Source: Zygnema cylindricum
Taxonomy: Eukaryota; Streptophyta; Zygnematophyceae; Zygnematales; Zygnemataceae
Assembly: GCA_037447655.1 (NCBI GenBank)
Contig: JBBHKE010001873.1
Span: 1-47,681, forward strand
Direction: 5' to 3'
DNA: 47,681 nt
Shown here in pieces: positions 1 to 9,420 of the stretch. The translations under genes and the position numbers were made by a program. Position 1 is the first letter of the stretch. Every line of letters starts with the position of its first letter. The notes under the pieces were generated by a model, which was given only the letters and a program-made list of their open reading frames with translations, did no database searches and was not told the DNA's origin.

Positions 1-41
1 GGCAAATGATAATGTAGTTTAGTTAATACTAAATCTGCTTT

Positions 42-201
42 AACTCTAATATTTCATCAACTCCAATAATTCATTAACTCCAATAATTCATCAACTCCAA
101 TAATTAATCAACTCCAATAACTCATTAACTCCAATAATTCATTAACTCCAATAATTCATAAACTCTAATAATTTATCAACTTCAATAATTCATTAACTTA
201 G
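42..201. repeat. 17-bp AT-rich minisatellite
   Basis: About nine tandem copies of a 17-mer close to aactccaataattcatt lie here, with a few substitutions per copy. The array sits downstream of ARP3 exon 2 on the gene's strand, so probably in its second intron. The rest of 1-773 shows no exon. At 512-740 there are loose repeats of gttgaggaaaaac, which read as VEEK-type peptides but are broken by stops. Confidence 0.85.
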
Positions 202-773
202 TGGAGATGTAAGGTGTAGTCATGATCAAAAAAGTCACGATCAAGTGAAGTTTCACATCTATATTGTGCCCTAATTTCAAGAATCTTATAACCCCTAACT
301 TTTCACAATGTTAGAAAAACGGTATTTACATTATGAGGTACAAACACTATGAAAACACTTAAAAACTGATTCACCAAAGCTGGAGAAACCAAAAATCTTG
401 ACAAGTTTTCAGTTTTAAAAACATCATTTTCCAGTCTAGGAATTTTCTAAAATGTTTTGATGCCTCAACATTTCCTTTTAACCTTTTAAAACAAAAAACA
501 TTTTAGACCTATTGTTGAGGAGAAACTCGTAGTTGAGGTTGAGGAAAAAGTTATAGAAGTGAAAAACTTTTGTTTGTGGAAAAACTACAGGTTGAGGAAA
601 AACTTCTAGTGAAAGAAAAACCTTTAGTTGAGGAAAAACCGAGGCAAAAGTTATAGTTGAGGAAAAACTTTTAGTTGAGTAAAACATCCTACTAAAGAAA
701 ACCTTCTCGTCACGGAAAAAAAAACCTTCCTAGCTGAGAGAAAACTTTAGCAAATTTTATTGAGAGGACTTAC

Positions 774-2289
774 TTGACCATGTTTTATGGGATTTGTGAG
801 AGTATATTGCCCCATTTTTGAAGCAGCAATTGCCTCATCTCCGATGAAAAAATCAAGATCTGCCATAACTCCTGCACTGTGTTGAGCCTGAGAACTATTA
901 TTCCATGCTCCCATTCCCAACGGATTATTCGAAGAAACAAAGGAATCTTTTGAAGCAACTACAGTTGGGACAATAAAACAAGGCTCTACATTTCCAGCGT
1001 ATCCCATTTTGGTGTACCTGGACACAAAAGTGTTTGGAAGAGTCAAAAGTTTGAAGACAATAGAGAGAATTAAAGGAGATTTAGTCATTACTATATGAAG
1101 TGTCGAAAGTTTGAAGGCAAGAAAGAGAATCAAAGGAGATTTGGTTTGCATTACTATATGAAGTCTCGAAATTTTGAAGGCAAGAAAATGTATTGAGGGA
1201 GAATTAGTTTGTAATACTATTTGAACAGTCAAAAATTTGAGGAACAAAAAGCATTGAAGTAGAGTTAGTTTGGTTTCTGTTTGAAGCGTTAAAATTTCAA
1301 TAAAAGGCATCGAAGGAAATTCAGTTTATAAAACTATTTGAAAGAAAAGGGTCGAAAGTTTGTGCAAAAAAGAGCATTAAAGGAAATCAATCTAGTTTGA
1401 ATTTCTTTTTGAAATGTCAAACGTTTTTAAGGCAATAAAGAGCATTGAAGGAGATGTAATTTGAGTTTCTATTGAAAGTGTCAACGGTTTTTTAGGGTTT
1501 TTTAGGGTTTTTTAGCGACAAAGACCATGAAGAAGATATAGTTCGAAGTGTCAAAAGTTTGGAGGCAATAAAGTGAATTGAGGGAGATTTACTTCGATCA
1601 AAAATTTGATTCGCTTACATGGTCTCGCAAATATGGAGAAGTGAGCAACAAAGGTAAGATACGACAGTTGGAAAACTAAGCATTCTAAAATAATAATTTC
1701 CTGCTCAAGTACAAGCATTAGGTAGAATTGTTGTACATCTTGTGACATATTTTTGTGACATTTTTTATGACATTTTTTTGGGACATCTTCATGTGAAATT
1801 TTTTTTTGACAATTTTTTGAGACGTTTTTTTGTGAAATTTTTTTGTGACATTTTTATTGTGACATTTGGCCCAAAATGAAGACAAACAGTTCAATTATGA
1901 GAGAAAAAGAAAACACTAGATATTTGTGATATAAAAGACAAAAAAAGGAGGCTACATTTCATGTTTGTTGTAACAAATGGATTTTAGGGTTTGTTTTGAA
2001 ACATGAAAAAAAACAAGAATAAATTTATCATAAAAACACTCTACATTCTCCACAATTTCATTAAATTCTGAAGCAAAAGACTCTTGATGTAAATTGTTTT
2101 TACCATGCAACATGGATTTTAGAAAAAAAAAAAAAAATTGTGAAGGATAAGTGTCAGTATAAGATTTAAGAGGGAGGAGAGGGAGGAAAGAGGAGAGAGA
2201 GAGGAGAGGAGAGGGAGAGGGAGAGGGAGAGGGAGGAAGCACCCTGTTCCATTGTCGATAACAACAGCTGGCCTGCTTGAGGCATCCAT
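774..2289 (-). CDS. ARP3: Actin-related protein 3 (ARP3), 5' part: exons 1 and 2
   Basis: ARP3 is one of the two actin-like subunits of the cytoplasmic Arp2/3 complex, which nucleates branched actin filaments. Exon 1 is 2289 down to 2243 and begins [15 protein letters not shown]. Exon 2 is 1017 down to 774 and contains [20 protein letters not shown], then [15 protein letters not shown], and ends at PIKHGQ. These match the conserved N-terminus of ARP3, with the nucleotide-binding loop DNGTGYTKMG split by the intron. The splice sites fit: exon 1 ends with two bases of a Gly codon before GT, the acceptor is CAG before G-TAC-ACC, and exon 2 ends CAA before a perfect GTAAGT donor. Together they encode the first 97 of roughly 420 residues expected for the family. 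No third exon is visible in 1-773, so the remainder lies beyond the left edge. No frame break is seen. The ATG at 2289 is the family's usual start. Confidence 0.9.
1030..1620. repeat. Degenerate tandem repeat of about 63-70 bp in ARP3 intron 1
   Basis: About eight imperfect units each carry a core like gtgtcgaaagtttgaaggca followed by aaggagatttggtttg. The units vary in length and sequence, so the array is old. It fills most of intron 1 (1018-2242). The array is followed at 1490-1515 by three copies of ttttttaggg and at 1740-1870 by loose repeats of ttttttgtgacat. Confidence 0.75.
2160..2236. repeat. GA-rich microsatellite next to ARP3 exon 1
   Basis: An uninterrupted run of gagagg and gaggga motifs ends seven bases before the exon 1 donor site. 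On the gene's strand it is a pyrimidine tract at the very start of intron 1. Confidence 0.85.
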
Positions 2290-2573
2290 CACTAAAAGTT
2301 AAAAATATGAGTTTTTAAGAATAAGTTCGTACTAAATGTTTTTCGAAAAATTATGTGCATAAATTTTTGAGATCCCATCCAAGATTTTCATATAAAGAAC
2401 AAAAAACGTTTTGTTTCCAATCCGTTTAAAATCATGCAATTAAGATCTGTTGTTTTAGGTTAGATATCTTATTTCTAATAATATACAAATATAATCTTTT
2501 CATTTTGGTATTTATTATATATATTTTGATCGTTCTTGTTAACTTTGTGCTAAAGGAAAAGACAAACGGCTAC
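2290..2573 (-). promoter_or_regulatory. Upstream region of ARP3
   Basis: This AT-rich stretch lies between the ARP3 start codon and the first transposon. It must hold the 5' leader and perhaps the core promoter. I see no clear TATA box or other element that I could assign with confidence. Confidence 0.3.
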
Positions 2574-2575
2574 TA

Positions 2576-2788
2576 CACCGTGTATCGCTATGCGTGTTAA
2601 TGTTTTTTTCGCCACTTAAAACATTTTTCTCCGTACACGATTGTCGGATTTTAAATCTAACGGTTGAGAATGAAAGACAAGACTCTCACCTTCCCATCGG
2701 TGGTCTATATATGAAAAACGGACAAGTGTGTACGGAGAAAGGATGTGTTAAGTGAAAAAAGTAACAACACTAATAGCGATACAAGGTG
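2576..2788. mobile_element. TA-flanked MITE (copy 1), 213 bp
   Basis: The ends are CACCGTGTATCGCTA on the left and TAGCGATACAAGGTG on the right, an inverted repeat of about 20 bp with mismatches. Both ends are flanked by TA (2574-2575 and 2789-2790). At least three other full-length relatives occur in the window. There is no coding capacity. The TA duplication and the size suggest a Tc1/mariner-type non-autonomous element, but this assignment rests only on the target site. Confidence 0.8.
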
Positions 2789-3109
2789 TACTGAACAACT
2801 GTAGCAATCGAAACCGCGAGTTAGGCAGAGGTCGAAAAAGTCAAAAAAAATCATACCCGAAACCTACCGTTTTTTTTTTCAAAATCTGAGTAACCGACGC
2901 CCGACCGAGTTTTGTCACGCTCCAAAAATTGTTAACCGTTAACCGACCGTCGTTTACGAAAAAAAAAATTAACCGAATCTTGATTTTTCGCGACTAACCG
3001 TGCCCGCCCGTAACCGAAAAAGTACAAAATTAATCAATGTACGACAGAATAAACCAATTATTACGATTTGTCGCGTTCCCTAAGATTTGCGAAATGAATA
3101 GTGTTACTA

Positions 3110-3772
3110 CACCGCGCATCGTTATTAGTGTCAAAGTTTAAATAGTGTGTAAGTAAATATATCGTCATTGACGCTAATTAAGAATTTGAAAATTAAAAAA
3201 AAAAAGGTTTATTCTAATTTCAGTGTTAACGCTAATTTGGAACAGCAAAAATGGAAAATTTTCTGTACGAATATACACATTATTATATGTATCCGTACAA
3301 AATATAAATTATCGTACACCGTAGTGAAATTTAAATATCCGTACATGTCAGACTTATTTACATGTCAGACAAATCCCGTTTTATTAGCGCACGTTCCTAT
3401 GCGAACGCGTCCGATTTAATTCATTTTCTGTAAAATTTTCAACTAAAAAGGTACATTTATGTACGGTCTGACATCGACCGTACACCACACTATTTACATA
3501 TTATTGTACTTTCGTTCTGTACGCTAATTTGTGCAGAACCTCAATTAACGTCAAGGAAAAATTAAAATCACGTATACTATTTTTGGAAAAAAATCAAAAT
3601 TTTAAGAACCCAAATTAGTGACCTTGACACTAATAACGATGCGCGGTGTAGTTTGTACGGAACCTCAATTAACGTCAAGGAAAAAATAAAATCACGTATA
3701 CTATTTTTGGAAAAAAATCAAAATTTTAAGAACCCAAATTAGTGACCTTGACACTAATAACGATGCGCGGTG
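3110..3772. mobile_element. TA-flanked MITE nested inside hAT element A, 663 bp
   Basis: The ends CACCGCGCATCGTTATTA and TAATAACGATGCGCGGTG are perfect inverted repeats, flanked by TA on both sides (3108-3109 and 3773-3774). The related hAT copy at about 14541 has the undisturbed sequence across this point, an empty site that confirms the TA duplication. A unit of 124 bp at the right end is duplicated in tandem (about 3527-3650 and 3651-3774), each copy ending in gcgcggtgta. Confidence 0.9.
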
Positions 3773-3773
3773 T

Positions 3774-4055
3774 ACCGTGTCAGATTTGCGATGCTTTGTC
3801 GCGTTCCCTAAGATTTGCGAAATGAATAGTGTACTACTGTGTCAGATTTGCGACGCTTTGTCGCGTTGCCTAAGATTTGTGAAATGAATATTGTACTACC
3901 GTGTCAGATTTGAGACGCTTTATCGCTTTCCATAAGATTTTCGAAATGAATAGTATACTACCGTGTCAGATTTGCGACGCTTTGTCGCGTTCCCTTTGAT
4001 TTGCGAAATAAATAGCTTACTACAGTACCGTGTCAGATTTGCGACGCTAATCATG
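3774..4055. repeat. Subterminal tandem repeats of about 62 bp in hAT element A
   Basis: Four full units and one partial unit begin ccgtgtcagatttgcgacgc and include tttgtcgcgttccctaagat and gcgaaatgaatag. A further partial unit lies at 3066-3109, left of the nested MITE. The same units recur inverted in element B (4690-4965), and one to two copies lie in the fused element at 14455-14575. Confidence 0.9.
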
Positions 4056-4307
4056 ATGCCAGGTACTTCCACGATACCAAAAGTACAAAGAACAATAATG
4101 TTGGAAAAAAAAGTACAAAATTTTCATTTTTTTTGGGTTTTTGTTTGACCGACCGTAACTGACCGTTTTTTTTTTCCTGGTGAGTCAACCAACCGTAACC
4201 GCCCGACCCCAAAATTTGGCAACCAAATCCGTTCTGGATTCGGCGCGGGCGGCAGGTTAACGGTCGGTCATGGTTTCGGTTGACCGTTTGCGACCTCTGG
4301 AGTTAGG

Positions 4308-4446
4308 TGACATCGTAACATCGAGGACTAAAAGGCGAAGCCGAAGCTCAAAGTGTTGCATACGGATCGAAGCCGCAACCATGTATCGCGGTTTAGGCGA
4401 TATTGCCGTAGCAAGAAACGTTTTTAGAATCGAGTACGTTCGATTA
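4308..4446. other. Host sequence trapped between two hAT insertions
   Basis: This short, more GC-rich segment lies between the TSDs of elements A and B. It is continuous with 2791-2817 on the left and with 5191-5464 on the right once the insertions are set aside. Open frames run through it, but I recognise no protein. Confidence 0.6.
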
Positions 4447-4454
4447 GCGTGGAA

Positions 4455-5182
4455 CAGAGGTCGCAAACGGTCAACCGAAACCGTGACCGACCGTTAACCG
4501 ACCGCCCGCGCCGGATCCGGAACGGATTCGGTTGCCAAATTTTGGGGGTCGGGCGGTTACGGTCGGTTGACTCACCAGGAAAAAAAAAAACGGTTAGCTA
4601 CGGTCGGTCAAACAAAAAACCAAAAAAATGAAAATTTTGTACTTTTTTTTTCCAACATTATTGTTCTTTGTACTTTTGGTATCGTGGAAGTACGTGGCAT
4701 CATGATTAGCGTCGCAAATCTGACACGGTACTGAAGTAAGCTATTTATTTCGAAAATCTTAGAGAGCGCGACAAAACGTCTCAAATCTGACACGGTCGTC
4801 AATATTCATTTCGCAAATCTTAGGCAACGCGACAAAGCGTTGCAAATCTGACACAGTAGTATACTATTCATTTCGCAAATCTTAGGGAACGTGACAAAGC
4901 GTCACAAATCTGACACGGTAGTAACACTATTCATTTCGTAAATCTTAGGGAACGCGACAAATCGTAATTATTGGCTTATTCCGTCGTACATTGATTAATT
5001 TTGTACTTTTCAGGTTACGGGCGGGCACGGTCGGTTGATTTTTTTTTTCGTAAACGACGGTCGGTTAACGGTTAACAATTTTGGAGCGTGACAAAACTCG
5101 GTCGGGCGTCGGTTACTGAGATTTTGAAAAAAAAAAAACGGTCGGTTTCGGGTATGATTTTTTTTGACTTTTGCGACCTCTG
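4455..5182. mobile_element. hAT-type non-autonomous element B, 728 bp, perfect 8-bp TSD
   Basis: It starts CAGAGGTCGCAAACGG and ends TTGCGACCTCTG, flanked by the duplication GCGTGGAA at 4447-4454 and 5183-5190. It is the same family as element A in the opposite direction, so A and B form a large inverted repeat with a host loop of about 155 bp. It carries about four inverted copies of the 62-bp subterminal repeat. Confidence 0.92.
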
Positions 5183-5190
5183 GCGTGGAA

Positions 5191-5464
5191 GCAAAAAGCA
5201 CCGAAACTCACGACATCGCGGTAATCGACGATGGTAAAAGACGACTCGACGCGTCGATTAGCAACAAGTACACACGCCATGGCCGACAGACCTCGCTCTC
5301 CGTACACCACCTAGGCGCCCAGGTCATACAGAGACTTTGTAAAGGCCGTACATCCGGCTAATCGTACCTCGAAACTGCCGGTACAGCCTCGGTTTAAGGG
5401 GTTCGCACCCGTCTACGTGGACGTGATGCGATCATACCTGGGCTACTACGCCGGATCCCATCAG
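5191..5464. other. GC-rich unassigned stretch
   Basis: This segment continues the host DNA interrupted by hAT elements A and B. An open frame crosses it (5164-5361) but starts inside element B and matches nothing I recognise. Confidence 0.4.
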
Positions 5465-7018
5465 TAGTGTTGGGTATTGGATAATCTCATATCGAGATAA
5501 TTGCGATATTCGATGTATCGAATATCGATCGAGCAGAATCCTCGATATATGGTACCGAGACCACATAAATCATCGAGATATATATCGCGATACATAGTAT
5601 TTTATAGATTTAATATTTTATATAATATGTTATTTTAGTGATAAAGACAAATTGTCTGATACGCGACGTACGACGTGATTTGCGTTCCGTGAGACCGTGA
5701 CTTAAAGGTAGACGTCGCAAAATGTAAACGACAAAATAGTATTAATACTGTAAGGGCGTGTTCCCATGGAACCGAAGCTTTGAAACGTTACTTTGGATTT
5801 TAGCGCAGATTTTACGGTGTACTTTTCAAAGTGTGCCTATGTTAATCATTACTTGCGCCTTCATTACTTCAAATATGTGACAGTTGTAGACGCCTACAAA
5901 ATGTGCGACAGTGTACGAAATGAAATGTAGACGACTACCAAACTACGAAACTTCCTAAAATTGGTGACGTCTACAAAAACGACGACGGTTGTAGACATCG
6001 AGGTTTTTGTGACGTTGTAGATGTTTAGGGTTTTGTGACATAGCGCAGTCATGCTACCATGTGCCGTCAACAGTACGTAGATTTTTGGCCATGGCTTCCC
6101 GATTTCGTTTTCTTATCTTTTATCATTCGATATGCCATCAAACTTAGATTAAAAATATTCAAAAAAAATAAAAAAATATATATCTTTCATTTGATACTAT
6201 TATTGTTGCATCTAGTGTACATGAGAGAGAATGAGGAGTGGTCGAGTGAGAAAGATGGGGAGAGACAATGACGTTGTAAAATTTTGCAAAGGACCCATGA
6301 ATGAAAGTGGAGGTCCGAGACCCCAACGATTTTTTTCCGTACATGCTCGTCATTTTGGTACGTACATGCGCGTTACGAGCAGGGGAAAAAATAGAGTGTA
6401 CTCTCCGTCGTTCAAAATTTTTGAAAACGTTTGACGCGTGCAATCCTGATTTTCAATTCGTCAATATGGTAATATTTTGGTTAAAATCAGATCGCGATTT
6501 GAGTCCAGTGAAAGTGTGAAGATGAGGGGGGATTGGGTCGCGATGATAATAACGCCAAATTGTCGTACCTTCCAAGTTCCAACATGACGCAAAATGTACT
6601 TGTGGTTTTGCCCATATTCGTACGGCGTAATATTTTCTCGTTGCATGTCCCATTTTTTGTGAAAACGACGGGAATAAACCATTACTTGAACACATGAAAA
6701 CACGCCCTAATTCATATAGTTACTTAATTGGGGTATGGTTGCATTAGGAGGTCTTTGAAATAGTACGGACAACAAATATTTTGTATTACAAAGGCCTCGA
6801 TTACATCGCGTATCGTCTTTAAACAAGTTTTTACAAACGTGTTTTGATTTGAGTGGTTCCACGTAAATTGAAGATCAAATCTATAAAATCGTAAAAGTTT
6901 TGGAAACCGACCATTTTCGTATGGAAATTCGTACTTGCGTTTTACGTACTTGTACTTCGAAAGTGTATCCCGTCAATGTACCTCAAAGATCTCCATCACT
7001 CTGCTGACACTCAGGAGG
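5465..7018. mobile_element. Truncated hAT element of the TAGTGTTGGG family, interrupted by a Harbinger-like insertion
   Basis: The left end TAGTGTTGGGTATTGG and the next 240 bp match the reverse complement of the right end of the complete element at 32637-33406. The homology resumes at about 6715-7015 after an insertion (5754-6707). The far end and a second target duplication are not found, so the copy is truncated. Confidence 0.75.
5754..6707. mobile_element. PIF/Harbinger-like non-autonomous element, 954 bp, TAA TSD
   Basis: The ends GGGCGTGTTCCCATGG and CATGAAAACACGCCC form an imperfect inverted repeat and are flanked by TAA on both sides (5751-5753 and 6708-6710). A three-base TAA/TTA duplication with GGGCGTG-type ends fits PIF/Harbinger. 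A related copy in opposite orientation lies at 29086-30051. Short open frames inside show no transposase signature. Confidence 0.85.
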
Positions 7019-7259
7019 GGATGAGACCCTCGATTACTTTCTCGCTTACAATCCGATTCGATACAACACGAGCGTTAGAGGCCGCAAATTCTTCTCTTTA
7101 GTCACGAAATTTATTGTAATTTTGTGTTCCCCATTAGTTCACAGAATTCCCTTTTGTATATGAAGCCTCAAGTGAATTTTCAATGGCTCCCTTGCTCTAG
7201 AAACAACTGCTTCTTGGCAGGCAAAGTATCTGATTGACTACACCCCGTGTAGTCTGGAC
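7019..7259. other. Unassigned intergenic stretch
   Basis: This stretch lies between the truncated hAT copy and the copia LTR. I see no gene and no repeat ends in it. Confidence 0.4.
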
Positions 7260-7264
7260 TGTCT

Positions 7265-8388
7265 TGTTGGTTTTTGGAAACCTTTAGTCCTCTCTATATC
7301 ACATTGCTATGCTCCCATATTGCGCTGGTCACATCGCATCCATAGCAATGTGTATGTAAAAGATATTCTGCTGCCATGCTGCGCTAATCATTTCGTAGTC
7401 ATAGCAGCTTGTATACTAGGTACTAAGTGTATTCGAATGTACGGAATTTGACTTCAAGTGACGCGAAGAAACATAGACAAAAGTACGGTGTGCGTAATGG
7501 GAAATGGTCAGTTGTACATTTCAGGCACACGTGTCAGTCTGTGAGGAAGTCAAGATTGGTTGTTTCGGACGGAAAAGTACAGTTTCGTTTGGGGACCGAA
7601 TTTACACGTGGAGGTTCATCTTCGGTGATGAAAGAATACGTGGAAGGCGGACGGAGTACGCCGTCATTTTTGGAAGAGAAATGTTGACTATGCAGCATCG
7701 TCAGTTTGGTGAGGGACGCGAAATCGCGTCCATCACATGATATTTATTTTGGACGGTCCTGATTCGTTTGACGGAATTTGTAAGACTTGTAAATATTTAA
7801 CAATGTTTTGTCCTGTGTATTAATTATTAGTGTAGATCTCAAGTACACTCACATTAATAGAGGTAGTCGATTGATTACGTACGGCTGGTATGCCTCCGTA
7901 CAGTTAATAGTAACCTGTACTGTATATTTGTAGGACTTAGTCATTTCTAGACTTAGGAACTTTTTGGACAGAAACTGTTTTTGCTCCTTTTTGGGAATTT
8001 CATCTGAGACTCGCTCTCAGTTGTATAGGCAAAATTATCTGAAATTTTGCATGTGTGTTCCTCCTTTTATTAGAAATATTTTGGCAAATTTGCAGACCTA
8101 TTGTGTATCTGATTTGCTTTGGGCTTCATTGTGAAGTTGGTCATATATATCAAAGTTCTGGCAGGTTGTTTTTCTGCAACTTTTATTGGGTGTTGTGATT
8201 ATTCGGTTTGGTATTGTTATATGAAAATTGGTCGGAATATTAAGTGGCCTGGAAACTATCTGGTTGAGTAGTTTCAGCTTGGTTTGGTTAGTTTGTAGAC
8301 TTCTGAGTGGAATCAAATGAGGCTGTTTTGGGGTAGTCTCTGGTGCTTCCGAGGGTATATTCATGGTTGAAAATGGCTATGAACAACA
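7265..8388 (+). repeat. 5' LTR of the copia element, 1124 bp
   Basis: It aligns throughout with 10583-11685, with scattered substitutions and small indels. The ends are TGTTG and CAACA, the short inverted repeat usual for LTRs. Open frames of 86 codons (7427-7687) and 78 codons (7504-7740) recur at the same place in the other LTR. Confidence 0.92.
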
Positions 8389-8402
8389 GGTTATGGGCCC
8401 AC
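8389..8402 (+). promoter_or_regulatory. Primer binding site for half-tRNA of initiator Met
   Basis: The sequence GGTTATGGGCCCAC directly after the 5' LTR is complementary to the anticodon stem-loop region (around CCCATAACC) of plant initiator tRNA-Met rather than to its 3' end. Priming by a cleaved half-tRNA is known for Drosophila copia and yeast Ty5. Complementarity runs for 14 bases by my reading. Confidence 0.8.
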
Positions 8403-8409
8403 ACCCATG

Positions 8410-9420
8410 GCTACTCATATTGGATGAATCAATCTTATCTATATTTAATGGATCTAAATATTACTATTGGAGGAGTATTTTTGAGGGCTACTTCAAGTCG
8501 AGGAAGTTAATGGATGTGGTCAATGGGACGTGGTGAATCATCGGCTGGATTAGAGGAGAAGAACAATGTGTGTTTGCTGACTATCAAGCTATCCTTGAAA
8601 GAGGAACTTGTCACGACTTTCATTAATCTAGAAAGTGCAACTGAATTATGGAAGAGCTTAGAACGTGTATATCAAAAGACTTCTATGTATCACTGGATGA
8701 GTAATGTCACGAAAATAGTTGAGTATAAGTATGATGGAGGTAGTATGGTGAATTACTGTATTGGGTTACAAATATTGTTTGCAAAAAACGATATTGCAGG
8801 AGGAAACTTCACCAATGCTAAAAAGGCTTTCTTGCTAATGAAAAGATTTTCAAAGGAATATAGGTGTGCTTTAGATTTATTAAAACAGGTTGATAAAAAG
8901 GATTAGAACTTACCTTTAGCAATCAGATGTGTTTTAGATGAAGAGTCTAATAACGAGGCTTTAAAGAACTGGGGGAATCGTCAAGGTGTCAGGTCACAGT
9001 TTCAGAGAAATAAGAAAAGTTGTCAGGTAGAAAACTGCTTTTACTGTAATGATATAGGGCATACTTTCAGGGTATGTCCGCTATATAAAAGTGCATGTGT
9101 CGCAGGAACTTTCAGGAATGGATGGGATGATAATCGAGTTCGACCCCCTAAACGAAGGGCTACACTTCCCACCAAAGAATTTGTATACTTGCCGATTGCT
9201 ACTATTCGAAGTATGGAACATGAGGAAGGGCAAGAAGAAATTGTTGTCACCAGAAATCGAATGGAGAAAGAGGTGACAGGAAAAGATTCAATTTTTGTCA
9301 CTTTTTCAAACAACATATTGGTGAGGGAAAAAAATGCGCAAGAGGAAGAGGTTATTGAAGTTAGAATACTAGCAGGAAATGAAAGGGATTTGGAAGTTGA
9401 AACTAAAAATAATTTGCAGT
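8410..9420 (+). pseudogene. Copia-type gag (UBN2-like) with CCHC zinc knuckle, broken
   Basis: Gag forms the particle that packages the element's RNA. A start near 8410 (ATGGCTAC) leads into the copia gag N-terminus, with YYYWRSIFEGYFKS at about 8458-8500 and KLMDVVNGT after it. A frame change near 8530 leads into the 130-codon open stretch ending at 8906. The same frame continues past a TAG to a zinc knuckle of form C-x2-C-x4-H-x4-C at 9036-9077 (CFYCNDIGHTFRVC) and on to another TAG at 9418-9420. Past that stop the frame continues with a repeated charged motif around EEVYN to a TAA near 9560. Two frame shifts and in-frame stops mean it is not functional as written. The family assignment rests on the gag pattern and the zinc knuckle. 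Confidence 0.85.

Larger units (their letters stand above)
2826..4299. mobile_element. hAT-type non-autonomous element A, 1474 bp, perfect 8-bp TSD
   Basis: It starts CAGAGGTCG and ends CGACCTCTG, and is flanked by the 8-bp duplication GAGTTAGG at 2818-2825 and 4300-4307. Eight-base duplications and CAG-type ends are hallmarks of hAT transposons. No transposase is encoded. The interior contains a nested TA-flanked element (3110-3772) and five to six tandem copies of a repeat of about 62 bp (3774-4050). The subterminal parts are rich in accgaccg and ggtcggtt motifs. It is inverted relative to element B. Confidence 0.9.

Noticed and set aside
42-201. A CRISPR-like array
   Set aside because: The 17-bp units are directly tandem with no spacers, and the window is eukaryotic.
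1490-1515. Interstitial telomere repeat
   Set aside because: The unit is ttttttaggg, not the usual plant TTTAGGG, and only three copies are present within a T-rich repeat.
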